NCBI RefSeq assembly: GCF_014836635.1
Contig: NZ_JACSQL010000006.1
Coordinates: 186,001-250,000, forward strand
Direction of reading: 5' to 3'
Source: Paenibacillus gallinarum
GTDB taxonomy: Bacteria > Bacillota > Bacilli > Paenibacillales > Paenibacillaceae
DNA: 64,000 nucleotides
A program made the translations under genes and the position numbers. The stretch's first letter is position 1. Every line of letters starts with the position of its first letter. Positions 17,474-25,928 of the stretch are shown in pieces. Below the pieces are notes generated by a model. The model saw only the letters and a program-made list of their open reading frames with translations, searched no databases and had not been told where the DNA came from.

Positions 17474-18598
17474 GTGACCAACGTGTTTGAAGTTTCTGAT
17501 AAAATCATTGAACATGTAAGAATGCATTATGCGGAGGACATCGCCATTGTCGCTTATTATGGTTCTTATGCCCAGGGAACGGCTACATTCCGGTCTGATT
17601 TGGATTTCTTCTTCATTCCCGCGACAATGAAGGGGTATGAAGCCAGTATCCAATTTATTGTAGACGAGATCAGTTTTGATTTTTGGCCGATCAGCTGGGA
17701 ACGCTCGGAACGAATGGCTTCTTTTCATGAATCAAAAACGACAATTATCGCAGACAGTAAACTTCTCTATGTTCGTTCTGAGGAAGATAAAGAGCGTTTC
17801 ATGAAATTACGTGATACTATATCGGACTTTCAAAAACCAGAGAATCGTATGAAATGGGTTGAAAAAGCAGAATCGGAATTGGAAAATGTATATGTACACT
17901 TATATAAGTTAGAGGCAGCAAGTCTTCCTAATCAGATCACTTTTTACCGAATTGAAGCTCACGCTATCCTAACGAACTTGCTTGAAAGTCTAGCACTCTT
18001 AAATCAAACGTATTTCACCAAAGGTTTCGGTAAGAATAGAGAGCAAATCATGGACTTTCCTCTTAAACCAGCTAACTTGGAGAAAGACATGAACATCATA
18101 TTACATAGTGATAGAAGAGAAGACATCTTACAAGCTTGTCAGCAGCTGACAAAGGAAACACTTGAAATCATTCTAGCTGAAAAAGAAAAGTACCCGGGCT
18201 CTCCTTCATACCCCGATCGACTGAAAGGATTTTATGAAGAGTTCAAAGGGGCATTAGATAAAATCATTACAGCTTGTGAAGAGGGTGATTATGATACTGC
18301 CTTCTTTAATAGCATTCATGTGCAGGATGAAACTGCTCGTTTTTTATATTTCGCTGAAAAGGGCCACTGGCCAACAAACCTGACCTCACACTCGGCCTAC
18401 ATGGATGCATATATAAGAGCGGGACTTCCTGAACTGATTCCACTATTAGATGTTAATCGTTTATCCGTATTACAAGCAGCTGTAGAGCGCCTGAGCACAT
18501 TACTAGAACGTCATCTTCAAGCAAATGGTGTTATCATTAATCGATTCGATGATAATGAACACTTTGCCGCATTTCTTCGAGACTCACACATTAAATAA
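17474..18598 (+). CDS. Nucleotidyltransferase-domain protein (kanamycin nucleotidyltransferase-like)
   Basis: About 374 residues. The N-terminus has a Pol-beta-type nucleotidyltransferase core, YYGSYAQGTATFRSDLDFFF (about residues 30-49), with the GS motif and the paired DxD carboxylates that bind Mg-NTP. The rest is helical and unrecognised. Relatives include aminoglycoside nucleotidyltransferases, but resistance cannot be assumed. The frame opens at 17456, yet GGAG at 17462-17465 lies inside it, so the GTG at 17474 is preferred. A terminator follows at 18698. Confidence 0.8.
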   Translation: MTNVFEVSDKIIEHVRMHYAEDIAIVAYYGSYAQGTATFRSDLDFFFIPATMKGYEASIQFIVDEISFDFWPISWERSERMASFHESKTTIIADSKLLYVRSEEDKERFMKLRDTISDFQKPENRMKWVEKAESELENVYVHLYKLEAASLPNQITFYRIEAHAILTNLLESLALLNQTYFTKGFGKNREQIMDFPLKPANLEKDMNIILHSDRREDILQACQQLTKETLEIILAEKEKYPGSPSYPDRLKGFYEEFKGALDKIITACEEGDYDTAFFNSIHVQDETARFLYFAEKGHWPTNLTSHSAYMDAYIRAGLPELIPLLDVNRLSVLQAAVERLSTLLERHLQANGVIINRFDDNEHFAAFLRDSHIK

Positions 18599-18697
18599 AA
18601 CAATCCTTTAAAAGTGGTAAGGAAGAAATTATTATCAGTATAGAGGATATTTTGGGGCTTTATTTTGTTAAAGAAGTGCATTAAGATACATAAAACT

Positions 18698-18735
18698 AGA
18701 CCCTACTGGCGAAGTGCCTGGTAGGGTCTTTGCCT
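18698..18735 (+). terminator. Intrinsic terminator after the nucleotidyltransferase gene
   Basis: AGACCCTAC pairs with GTAGGGTCT; the T tail is short. Confidence 0.7.
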
Positions 18736-18740
18736 TGTTT

Positions 18741-18926
18741 CTAAGAGATCTCGTTTTTATTGTTACCTTTAACCAATAATGCTGTGAATATAAATGTTAA
18801 TAAGACGATGATACCTAAACTTGCTATTTGTAAGAAGGCGTTAAGTGGTTCAGGGAATATGATATATTGGAATATGATATCTTTAAAAATAAAAAATAAA
18901 ATTTTGAAGATTCCCCAAAACACCAA
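18741..18926 (-). CDS. Small two-helix membrane protein, unknown function
   Basis: A minus-strand frame of about 61 residues with two hydrophobic segments (IFKILFFIFKDIIFQYIIF and LGIIVLLTFIFTALLV) and a charged C-terminus. The TTG at 18926 has no ribosome binding site. The frame stays open upstream to a GAAGGTGAT site at about 18963-18971, so a start at a non-AUG codon (ATT or ATC near 18954-18962, about 71-75 residues) is possible. It directly follows a 39-residue frame on the same strand. It could be a real small protein or a remnant. Confidence 0.4.
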   Translation of the reverse strand: MVFWGIFKILFFIFKDIIFQYIIFPEPLNAFLQIASLGIIVLLTFIFTALLVKGNNKNEIS

Positions 18927-18975
18927 AACATTAATTGCCCATTTTCTTATGTTGATGATAATATCACCTTCTTTA

Positions 18976-19095
18976 TTAACTTATTAAGTATTTAGCTATA
19001 CTTTCTGCAACTTCTCCATTATCTTGGAAGTTTTTAATTAATTCAATATTTTCGAAGCCATCTGTTTTTTCAACAACTTTTAATTTCAAATACAT
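18976..19095 (-). pseudogene. 39-residue coding-like fragment, probably the 3' end of a decayed gene
   Basis: Minus-strand ATG at 19095 opens MYLKLKVVEKTDGFENIELI and ends at 18976. The same frame extends upstream without a stop as SDKSFSVGDT to about 19125. There a one-base shift would join it to SEVVFKDD in another frame. This pattern suggests a gene broken by a frameshift. No family recognised. Confidence 0.35.
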
Positions 19096-19153
19096 AGTAT
19101 CACCGACTGAAAACGATTTGTCAGATCATCTTTAAATACCACTTCACTATGGC

Positions 19154-19185
19154 AAAATGCCCTGGCAATCAGCTGAGGGCATTTT
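19154..19185. terminator. Palindromic hairpin, terminator-like
   Basis: AAAATGCCCT pairs perfectly with AGGGCATTTT across a 12-nt loop. It is symmetrical, so it could act on either strand. No intact gene ends directly at it. Confidence 0.45.
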
Positions 19186-19303
19186 CACTTTCACCATTGA
19201 TTTGTATATAAGCTTCGTACACAGATGTCACATTAAGTTCGTACCAATAGTTATATATCATAAGCAGTTAAAAAAATGGTGGGCGAAAGGGGGGAACGGG
19301 GCG

Positions 19304-19864
19304 TTGGGAATACAAAATCGTATTGATCAGATTCTCCAGGGTCGTGTGGAGTTATTTGAGCAGATTGTGCAGGAACATCAGCGAAGTATTTCTACCTTCT
19401 GTTATTTTATGCTTGGTGACCGGCAGGAGGCAGAAGATGCGACGCAAGAAGTGTTTTTTAAAGCCTATCGAAATTTGGGCAATTATCGACATGACAGTGA
19501 AGCACTCTTTAAGTCATGGCTGTATAAGATTGCCTCGAATTACTGCAGCAGTTTACTGCGAAGGAAGAAAATGTGGCAGCTTCTCATGCCATTGATTCGT
19601 AATGAAGAGTCCGAGAAAAGTGCAGAACAGATTTTTTCTGAGGAATTTAATCCTCATCTGCCCTGGCTGGAAATATTAAATCCAGGCGAGAAAGAGATGT
19701 TAGCGCTGCGAGTCATCGAAGATAAGCCTTTTGATGAGATTTCTGAGATCTTAGGTATTAGTCCGGCAGCCGGGAGAAAGAGATTTGAACGATTGAAGAA
19801 CAAATTAAATAAGAATAGAACCCAGTGGGAGGCTTGGAAGTATGAACAACGAACAGAAAGTTGA
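19304..19864 (+). CDS. ECF-type RNA polymerase sigma factor
   Basis: A 186-residue sigma factor. Region 2 is seen as FYFMLGDRQEAEDATQEVFFKAYRNL-like sequence (residues about 33-57). Region 4 ends with FDEISEILGISPAAGRKRFERLK. An open frame begins at 19157, but it crosses a hairpin. The run of G residues at 19289-19294 sets the TTG at 19304 as start. The last 23 bases overlap the next gene, which encodes a membrane protein, so the pair is translationally coupled as sigma and anti-sigma. Confidence 0.88.
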   Translation: MGIQNRIDQILQGRVELFEQIVQEHQRSISTFCYFMLGDRQEAEDATQEVFFKAYRNLGNYRHDSEALFKSWLYKIASNYCSSLLRRKKMWQLLMPLIRNEESEKSAEQIFSEEFNPHLPWLEILNPGEKEMLALRVIEDKPFDEISEILGISPAAGRKRFERLKNKLNKNRTQWEAWKYEQRTES

Positions 19865-20663
19865 TCAATTGATTAAGTGCATGCAAAGTCAAAGTACAAG
19901 CTTACCTGATATGGATGTGAGGGATCGTGTAATGGATCGGGTGCATAGCTTTCACAGATTCCATTATACGAAAGATTTAGGGAGAAAAATACGGAAGTAC
20001 CCGGTGTGGCTTACAGCGGCAGCACTTCTATTCGTCACAACGGTATCCGTCAGTGCGGCCACATTCTTTAAAACAGACTGGAACGGGATTCAGGTTATGA
20101 TTGATGGTTCTATTGAAGGTTCGACTACAAATACCTCTGTGGGCAGTACAACTTCTTATAAAACGCATCTGGATGAAGCCATATCCAAGATGAGTGATAC
20201 TTGGAAGATTGTATCCATAGAAGAAGCGGAAGAACAAATGGGTTTTACCGCATTAAGACCGAAAATGATAGATATGATAGATCATCATTATATTTTATCT
20301 GAATCATTTGGTGTATTGGCGCATGATACCAACTACCGAGTAAAGTCAGAAGATGAATGGTGGTTGGGCGGGATTTATGATGTGTTTCGCCTGGATCAAA
20401 ACGATGTTGTTGTTAAACAGAATTTGGACCCAGCGATGACACAATCAATAAGGGATGAGATCACAATGTCTCTCACCTTCCAAGATGCCTCATGGGAAAA
20501 TATCGAAATAGCTAATGATGCGCTGGCGATGTATACTACAACCGGTGATAAAAACTTATTGATAATTAATTACAAAAATTCGGACCATCAGGTGATCTCT
20601 ATTGAACTGCAGGGAAATGTTACAAAAGAAGAGTTAATCCAGCTGGCTAAAAGCTATCTTTAA
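19842..20663 (+). CDS. Single-pass membrane protein, probable anti-sigma factor
   Basis: 273 residues: a cytoplasmic segment of about 52 residues, one membrane helix (WLTAAALLFVTTVSVSAATFF, about 56-76), and an external domain that may be related to DUF4367. Its start overlaps the ECF sigma gene. The role in holding the sigma factor inactive is inferred from position and topology only. A terminator follows at 20693. Confidence 0.75.
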   Translation: MNNEQKVDQLIKCMQSQSTSLPDMDVRDRVMDRVHSFHRFHYTKDLGRKIRKYPVWLTAAALLFVTTVSVSAATFFKTDWNGIQVMIDGSIEGSTTNTSVGSTTSYKTHLDEAISKMSDTWKIVSIEEAEEQMGFTALRPKMIDMIDHHYILSESFGVLAHDTNYRVKSEDEWWLGGIYDVFRLDQNDVVVKQNLDPAMTQSIRDEITMSLTFQDASWENIEIANDALAMYTTTGDKNLLIINYKNSDHQVISIELQGNVTKEELIQLAKSYL

Positions 20664-20692
20664 AGGAATACCCATCTTAAATAACTCACGAT

Positions 20693-20727
20693 GAGCAGGC
20701 GCTTTGGCGCTTGCTTTTGTTTTTTTG
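20693..20727 (+). terminator. Intrinsic terminator after the second sigma operon
   Basis: AGCAGGCGC pairs with GGCGCTTGCT; a T-rich tail follows. Confidence 0.75.
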
Positions 20728-20787
20728 ACTGTATACACAAACAACTATAATATGAAATCATGAATTACATAGGAGAGGAAATAAAAC

Positions 20788-21963
20788 ATGACTAAAAAGA
20801 TGTACTACGATTCTGCTTATCAAACCGAGTGGGAGACAAATATAATTGAAGCAATCGAGAGAGAAGATGGTTATGATGTCGTTTTGGAAGAGACTGCTTT
20901 CTATCCGCACGGTGGTGGACAACCCTGTGACACAGGCTACATTCAGGGCATTCCAGTTTTAGATGTAGTAACTCATGGAGATCGTGTCTTACATAAGCTT
21001 GAGCGTGTTCCTGAGGATCGTACGGTATCATGTAAAATCGATTGGGACCGGCGGTTTGATCATATGCAGCAGCATAGTGGACAGCATTTACTCTCTGCAG
21101 TATGTCTGGACTTGTATGAAATAAAAACACTAAGCTTCCATTTAGGGGTTGATTATTGCACGATTGATGTGGAAACAGCTGAACTAAAAGCGGAGCAGCT
21201 TGAGAACATTGAACGCGAGGTGAACCGCCACATTTATCTCAATCATCCGATTCTCTCTTACTGGGTGGATGAGACAGAAGTGAAATCAATCAACCTAGTG
21301 AAACAGCCTACCGTGAGTGATGATATTCGTATTGTAGAAATTAAAGATGTGGAATACAACGCATGCGGTGGAACACATGTCTCGTCAACGGGCGAAATCG
21401 GTATCATTAAGCTGCTCAAAATGGAAAAACAGAAGGGTAACACTCGTATTTATTTTAAATGTGGATATAGAGCGCTAGAAGAGTTTAATGAATCACAGCG
21501 GATCCTTGGAGCCTTGTCCTCCCGATTCAAAACAGCGAAGGATGAGATTCTTCACCGAATTGAGAAATGGGAGCAAGAGCAAAAACAACTACAAGCGGAG
21601 CTTACTCTGCTTAAAGAACAAAATAACGAATATCTTGCAGCGAAATTGCTAAGTCATCAAGACGGAAACCTCATTGCTGAGATCTTTGAAGATAAATCAG
21701 TTAAGGATCTGCAAAGCTTGGCAAGTACACTTTCCGCTCGCAGTCACGCTGCGATATTGCTGGCAAGCAAGGCAGAGAATAAAGTTGTCTTGTCACAGAA
21801 TAAGGAAGCAGGTCATTCCTGCGGAGCATTTTTCAAAGCTCACTTAGGAACTTATAACGGAAAAGGCGGAGGCAGCGACATACTGGCTCAGGCAGGATTT
21901 TCAACTTGGGAGGATGCTCAAGCATTTTATGAATATTCCTCACAGGCACTTAAAGAACAATAG
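20788..21963 (+). CDS. Alanyl-tRNA editing protein, AlaX-L type
   Basis: A free-standing trans-editing hydrolase that removes Ser or Gly from mischarged tRNA-Ala. The 391 residues match the long AlaX form. The zinc ligands are HSGQH (His96, His100) and CGGTH (Cys193, His197). A coiled-coil of about 50 residues (EKWEQEQKQLQAELTLLKEQ) leads into a C-terminal DHHA1-like domain with GHSCGAFFKAH and GKGGGS. The aminoacylation domain of AlaRS is absent, as expected. GGAGAGGA precedes the ATG. Monocistronic. Confidence 0.94.
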   Translation: MTKKMYYDSAYQTEWETNIIEAIEREDGYDVVLEETAFYPHGGGQPCDTGYIQGIPVLDVVTHGDRVLHKLERVPEDRTVSCKIDWDRRFDHMQQHSGQHLLSAVCLDLYEIKTLSFHLGVDYCTIDVETAELKAEQLENIEREVNRHIYLNHPILSYWVDETEVKSINLVKQPTVSDDIRIVEIKDVEYNACGGTHVSSTGEIGIIKLLKMEKQKGNTRIYFKCGYRALEEFNESQRILGALSSRFKTAKDEILHRIEKWEQEQKQLQAELTLLKEQNNEYLAAKLLSHQDGNLIAEIFEDKSVKDLQSLASTLSARSHAAILLASKAENKVVLSQNKEAGHSCGAFFKAHLGTYNGKGGGSDILAQAGFSTWEDAQAFYEYSSQALKEQ

Positions 21964-21975
21964 AAAAAGACTAGA

Positions 21976-22009
21976 AGAGGATGAGCCTAGTAGGGCTTGT
22001 CCTTTTTTT
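21976..22009 (+). terminator. Intrinsic terminator after the AlaX gene
   Basis: AGGATGAGCC pairs with GGGCTTGTCCT, followed by seven T residues. Confidence 0.8.
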
Positions 22010-22071
22010 GTGAAAGGATACAGCGAAATGTTATCGAATTAGGTGAATACCAGACTTTTGGAGGGGATAAC

Positions 22072-22422
22072 TTGATTTCTGAACTGACCATACAAATTCG
22101 AGTAGCGGATTTTGAAAAAGGGCTGCATTGGTATACAACGTTATTACAAAGGACACCTGATTTAATTCCTCACAACGGTTTTGCTGAATGGGAGATATTA
22201 CCTGGTTGTTGGCTTCAAGTAGCCGAAGGTATTCCTTCTGAAGGTAGCGGCCCCATCCGGCTCGGAGTAACTTCAATTGAAGAAGAAAGAAGCAGATTGA
22301 TGAGTGAACTTCATATGGATCATTTTGAAATATACGCAAGAGAAGAGGTGCCTTCTAAATGGGCTACTTTTGCTGATCCTTGGGGGAACCGGCTAGGTTT
22401 CTTTGAAAATATGAATGAGTAG
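22072..22422 (+). CDS. VOC-family (glyoxalase/bleomycin-resistance fold) protein
   Basis: A 116-residue single VOC module. LTIQIRVADFEKGLHWYTTLLQRTPD starts the first beta-alpha-beta unit, and FADPWGNRLGFFEN forms the typical end. The metal-ligand pattern is incomplete, so an enzymatic role is uncertain. An earlier frame start at 21997 overlaps the preceding terminator. GGAGGGG at 22060-22066 sets the TTG at 22072. It is followed after 12 bp by the transglutaminase-like gene. Confidence 0.8.
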   Translation: MISELTIQIRVADFEKGLHWYTTLLQRTPDLIPHNGFAEWEILPGCWLQVAEGIPSEGSGPIRLGVTSIEEERSRLMSELHMDHFEIYAREEVPSKWATFADPWGNRLGFFENMNE

Positions 22423-22434
22423 CGGAGGTGGGTC

Positions 22435-23004
22435 ATGTTTGGGTATATGGAGGAATTCACGGTGCACTACACTATGTTGCTGAAATACACTAACTTTACC
22501 GCTACCGATCAGTCAATATCTCCTTCTTATGAATTTACATATCAACATCCAAATGATTCTCATCTTAGGAAGCTCCGTGAGCAATACCAATTGAACGAAG
22601 TTGCGGGTACAGGGGATGAAGTATCACAGATTATCAATTTGATGAAGTGGGTCGATCAACGTCTGATTCATGGGAATGAACCTCCACCGAAACTTGTTCA
22701 TGCCCTTTCTGTGTTAGAGATGACGGAACATGCAGATATGAAAGTGAATTGTTACGTAATTGCAACGGTACTAACTGAAGTTTATCTCAGTTTAGGTTTT
22801 CCTGCGCGTGCCAAAAATTTGTTCTGGTTTCTTTGCCCATGTGATAGTCAATTTCATTACGAAGCTACCAACCAGAAGAAAGAGTTCTGTGCCTTAGTAC
22901 CGGAACATTATTATCCCCTTGAACTCACGGCTGAATCTGCATATCGAACTAGTGTTCATGTCACATCAGAGAACGCCATATTTTGGCGAGCTCCCGGAGT
23001 GTAA
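22435..23004 (+). CDS. Transglutaminase-like protein, C-terminally truncated (possible pseudogene)
   Basis: 189 residues. The segment VNCYVIATVLTEVYLSLGFPARAKN carries the catalytic Cys of the transglutaminase-like superfamily. A following DSQFHYEA offers the expected His. The usual Trp/Asp-rich part (W-x-W-x-DP) is missing, and the frame closes soon after. In another frame the same DNA reads AHVIVNFITKLPTRRKS, which resembles the normal HVVN...KKW continuation. A frameshift with loss of the C-terminus is therefore likely. GGAGGTGG precedes the ATG. Confidence 0.6.
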   Translation: MFGYMEEFTVHYTMLLKYTNFTATDQSISPSYEFTYQHPNDSHLRKLREQYQLNEVAGTGDEVSQIINLMKWVDQRLIHGNEPPPKLVHALSVLEMTEHADMKVNCYVIATVLTEVYLSLGFPARAKNLFWFLCPCDSQFHYEATNQKKEFCALVPEHYYPLELTAESAYRTSVHVTSENAIFWRAPGV

Positions 23005-23022
23005 CATCATATAATAGAATAA

Positions 23023-23054
23023 GAAAAAGCCGTAGTCTCATGACTTCGGCTTGT
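23023..23054 (-). terminator. Intrinsic terminator of the DeoR-family gene
   Basis: On the minus strand GCCGAAGT pairs with ACTACGGC and is followed by TTTTTC. Confidence 0.7.
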
Positions 23055-23084
23055 CTCATTACGCTGTCTTTACAAGTTATGTTG

Positions 23085-23837
23085 TTAATAGATAAGTTCA
23101 ATCTCATGTTCCTGAAACAGTTGTTTCCATGTGTCAGAAGGCTCCTGATCCGTAATGATAACATGAATGTTTTCAAAATGAGACAAATGAACAAAAGCGG
23201 TTCGATCAAACTTAGTATGATCAGCCAAGAGAATAACTTGTTCAGCTTGTTGAATCATTTTCCGCTTAAGCTCACATTCTGCTTCATTAGAATCCATAAT
23301 ACCGTGATCAAGAGATAAGGCTTTACAGCTCATAATAAACTTGTCTACATGATATTTTCGGGCAGTATCGTGTGCAACAGTTCCTACTAATGACATAGAA
23401 GGAGCTCTTAGCGTACCCCCCGTAGAAATGATCTGGTGACCTGAGGCAGCAAATTCCTGCAGTATAATAGAACTTGTAATCACGGTAAGACCTTGACGCA
23501 TATTTAATATCTTCAGTAATTCAATGGAACTGGTGCTAGGATCCATCATCAATGTGTCACCATTATGAATATAGGAAAGCGCTTTCTGTGCGATATCTTG
23601 TTTAATGTGCAAATTGGTAGCATGACGTGTGTAGAAGGGGAGATCTTCATTGGAATGTCGGTTCATAATAGCTCCGCCATAGGTCCGGGTTAACACCCCT
23701 TCCTTCTCCAGTTTCTCTAAATCTCGCCGTATGGTCTCTTCGGTGACTTGAAATTTCTGGCTAAGTTCGGATACGAGTACTCGTTTATCCTTGTTGGCAA
23801 TATCGATGATCATCTGGCGTCTTTCGGCTGCGAGCAT
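23085..23837 (-). CDS. DeoR/GlpR-family transcriptional regulator
   Basis: A 250-residue repressor. The N-terminal HTH is RRQMIIDIANKDKRVLVSEL then VTEETIRRDLEKLEKEG. The DeoRC sugar-phosphate-sensing domain follows, with GDTLMMDPSTSS and ITSS motifs. An upstream frame reaches 23894, but AAAGGAG just before the ATG at 23837 fixes the start. No sugar operon is adjacent: neighbours are the truncated transglutaminase-like gene and a divergent methyltransferase. The target is therefore unclear. Confidence 0.9.
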   Translation of the reverse strand: MLAAERRQMIIDIANKDKRVLVSELSQKFQVTEETIRRDLEKLEKEGVLTRTYGGAIMNRHSNEDLPFYTRHATNLHIKQDIAQKALSYIHNGDTLMMDPSTSSIELLKILNMRQGLTVITSSIILQEFAASGHQIISTGGTLRAPSMSLVGTVAHDTARKYHVDKFIMSCKALSLDHGIMDSNEAECELKRKMIQQAEQVILLADHTKFDRTAFVHLSHFENIHVIITDQEPSDTWKQLFQEHEIELIY

Positions 23838-24099
23838 ACGAACTCCTTTCTGAAACGAGGCAATATTTGTATGATTATTATAATTTGAAATCAAGAAAAA
23901 GTATAGAAATCACCCGATATTAGACTGATAAGTGTTAATTTTGTAAATAAATCTTGTTGTTTTGATCTATATCAGATATATCGATCCAAGATTCGAAAGG
24001 TTTGAAATGGTTTATAAGCTCTATATGCTTTTCAAATCAGAAATTTTCATGTACATTAAAGAAGAATACTTGAAAATAAGGGAATTAGAGGAAAATAAT

Positions 24100-24912
24100 A
24101 TGAATGATAATTTAGATATCTTAACGAAGGACCATATGACAATGACTAACCAAGAAGAGTACGATTATCCAGCTCTATATGACGCGGAGAATGAAGGATT
24201 TGATAGTGATTTTGCTTTTGTTGAGAAATGGGCATCGCTCATGGGAGGCACGGTCATAGATCTGGCTTGCGGGACCGGAAGAACGACAATCCCTTTAGCA
24301 GAGCGGGGATACCCTATGATTGGGATCGATCTTCATGAAGGTATGCTTGAACGTGCTAGACATAAGTCTGCACAAGAGCATTCTGATATTCGTTGGGAAT
24401 TACAGAATTGTGAGGAACTGAACCTTGATGTGAAAAGTTCACTTATATTTATGGTAGGTAATGGTTTTCAGCACTTTCTAACGAACGAAGCACAAGATAA
24501 TCTGCTTCATTCCGTATGTAAGCACTTAAAGGAAAGCGGTATATTTATATTTAACACGCGTTTCCCTAACAAGGAAGAGTTGCTAGCACCGGCAGAAGAG
24601 GAATACTGGAAGACTTATATGAACGAGCACGGGAAAGAAATAGATGTATATACGAAAAGTGATTACGATGCGCTGACGCAAGTGCAAGAGTATGAAATAT
24701 CACGCAGATTAAAACGAGAAGATGGAACAGTTCAGTCTGTTCATCAAAGCAGATTGAAACTCCGCTATACGTATCCGATGGAGATGGAAAGAACACTCGC
24801 GAAACATGGACTTAAGGTTATTGAATTGTATGGAGACTGGGAAGAGAATCCTCCCGCGGATTCGAAACCGGAACTGATATACGTCTGTCAGAAAGAAAAA
24901 GAATGTATGTAA
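24100..24912 (+). CDS. Class I SAM-dependent methyltransferase
   Basis: A 270-residue cytoplasmic methyltransferase. Motif I is VIDLACGTGRTTIPLAERG (about residues 50-68) and the acidic end of beta2 is MIGIDLHEGML. The substrate is not recognisable. The frame is open from 23962, but the upstream part is AT-rich and uncharacteristic. AGAGGAAA before the ATG at 24100 fits the start. A terminator follows. Confidence 0.87.
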   Translation: MNDNLDILTKDHMTMTNQEEYDYPALYDAENEGFDSDFAFVEKWASLMGGTVIDLACGTGRTTIPLAERGYPMIGIDLHEGMLERARHKSAQEHSDIRWELQNCEELNLDVKSSLIFMVGNGFQHFLTNEAQDNLLHSVCKHLKESGIFIFNTRFPNKEELLAPAEEEYWKTYMNEHGKEIDVYTKSDYDALTQVQEYEISRRLKREDGTVQSVHQSRLKLRYTYPMEMERTLAKHGLKVIELYGDWEENPPADSKPELIYVCQKEKECM

Positions 24913-24921
24913 TAAGGAGCG

Positions 24922-24964
24922 GACCGGGAACCTTCTCGAAAGAGATATTTCTCGGTCTTTTTTA
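24922..24964 (+). terminator. Intrinsic terminator after the methyltransferase
   Basis: GACCG-GAA pairs with TTCTCGGTC, followed by six T residues. Confidence 0.75.
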
Positions 24965-24996
24965 TAAGAAAACTTCCCTGCGAGAGGATGAATGGT

Positions 24997-25455
24997 TTGA
25001 AACAGAGGACATTCTTTATGATTTTTCTCTTTATCATCGTAAGCCTTGTTGGAGTGACTATAGGGGTGCAATACGCTCGTACCTTTACTTCTTTCCAATA
25101 TCTCGTTATGAGACACATAAGCGATACAGATGAAGTGACATCCCTCCGAATCAGTTATACACCACGGGATGAAGAGTGGATTGAAGTTACGGATCAGAAA
25201 CAAATTCAAAAGATAATGGATGATTTAGCTGACATTCGACTGATGAGAACAAAGGATATCCCATCCTTCGATTCAATGATTTACAAAATGGAGATTGTAG
25301 GGAACAAATATGACGATAGATTTACTATTGTCTATGGAGCAGATAATTATTTATATATCCATACTAGTGGTGAGTTGAAAAATCACAAATCATATGCTCA
25401 GGGATATAAAATCATAAGTGATAATGATCCAGCGGAGGTATTGTCTCATCAATAA
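24997..25455 (+). CDS. Hypothetical single-pass membrane protein
   Basis: About 152 residues with an N-terminal membrane helix (FFMIFLFIIVSLVGVTIGV) and an external domain with several short beta-strand-like segments (DRFTIVYGADNYLYIHTSG). No confident family. GAGAGG at 24982-24987 is too close to the ATG at 24988 and better placed for the TTG at 24997. It is followed after 29 bp by the DUF5412 gene, probably one operon. Confidence 0.65.
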   Translation: MKQRTFFMIFLFIIVSLVGVTIGVQYARTFTSFQYLVMRHISDTDEVTSLRISYTPRDEEWIEVTDQKQIQKIMDDLADIRLMRTKDIPSFDSMIYKMEIVGNKYDDRFTIVYGADNYLYIHTSGELKNHKSYAQGYKIISDNDPAEVLSHQ

Positions 25456-25484
25456 TAAGATATAAAGGAAGAGGAGGAGAGATA

Positions 25485-25880
25485 TTGGATAATGAGTTAA
25501 TAGAAATAAAGAAGATCAGAATAAAGACGCTTCGCGTAATTATAATTGTTGGTTTAGCCTGTATCAGTATTATAGGTTATGGAGTCTATTGGGCCTTGTT
25601 CGATACGAATAGATTACCAAAAGGAGAATATCTTACAGAAGTTACCTCACCAGACGGAGCATATACATTAAAAGCTTACCGTGTAAATGGAGGAGCCACT
25701 ACATCCTTTGCGATAAGAGGGGAGCTAGTAACGAACGACCAGAAAGGCAAGTCCAAAACGATCTATTGGAATGATCACGAAGATAACGCAACTGTGAAAT
25801 GGATTGACAGCGACACGGTACATATTAATGGGCATACTCTAAACATGCCTAATGAGAAATTCGATTTTAGAACACAATAA
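25485..25880 (+). CDS. DUF5412-family membrane-anchored protein
   Basis: 131 residues: one N-terminal helix (LRVIIIVGLACISIIGYGVYW) followed by a small external domain, LTEVTSPDGAYTLKAYRVNGGATTSFAIRGEL, typical of the DUF5412 family. The function of the family is unknown. TTG start behind GAGGAGGAGAG. Last gene before a bidirectional terminator. Confidence 0.8.
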   Translation: MDNELIEIKKIRIKTLRVIIIVGLACISIIGYGVYWALFDTNRLPKGEYLTEVTSPDGAYTLKAYRVNGGATTSFAIRGELVTNDQKGKSKTIYWNDHEDNATVKWIDSDTVHINGHTLNMPNEKFDFRTQ

Positions 25881-25888
25881 AATACATA

Positions 25889-25926
25889 CAAAAAAGGCAC
25901 TGCTCCGTAGGAACAGTGCCTTTTAA
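25889..25926. terminator. Bidirectional terminator
   Basis: AAAAGGCACTG pairs with CAGTGCCTTTT. It has T-runs on both strands and lies between the convergent DUF5412 and GntP genes. Confidence 0.88.
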
Positions 25927-25928
25927 AG

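Larger units (their letters stand above)
18599..19303. other. 705-bp AT-rich region between the nucleotidyltransferase and ECF sigma genes
   Basis: Contains a terminator (18698-18733), two small minus-strand reading frames (18741-18926 and 18976-19095), and a palindromic hairpin (19154-19185). The lower GC content and fragmentary frames suggest gene decay. Confidence 0.5.

Noticed and set aside
16755..18598. Macrodomain plus nucleotidyltransferase as a DarTG- or MenT-like toxin-antitoxin pair
   Set aside because: The genes are separated by a terminator and a 240-bp gap, and the nucleotidyltransferase is much longer than toxin-type enzymes. No ADP-ribosyltransferase is adjacent.
19157..19303. 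Longer N-terminus of the second ECF sigma factor
   Set aside because: This stretch crosses a palindromic hairpin and has no ribosome binding site; the TTG at 19304 follows a strong purine run.
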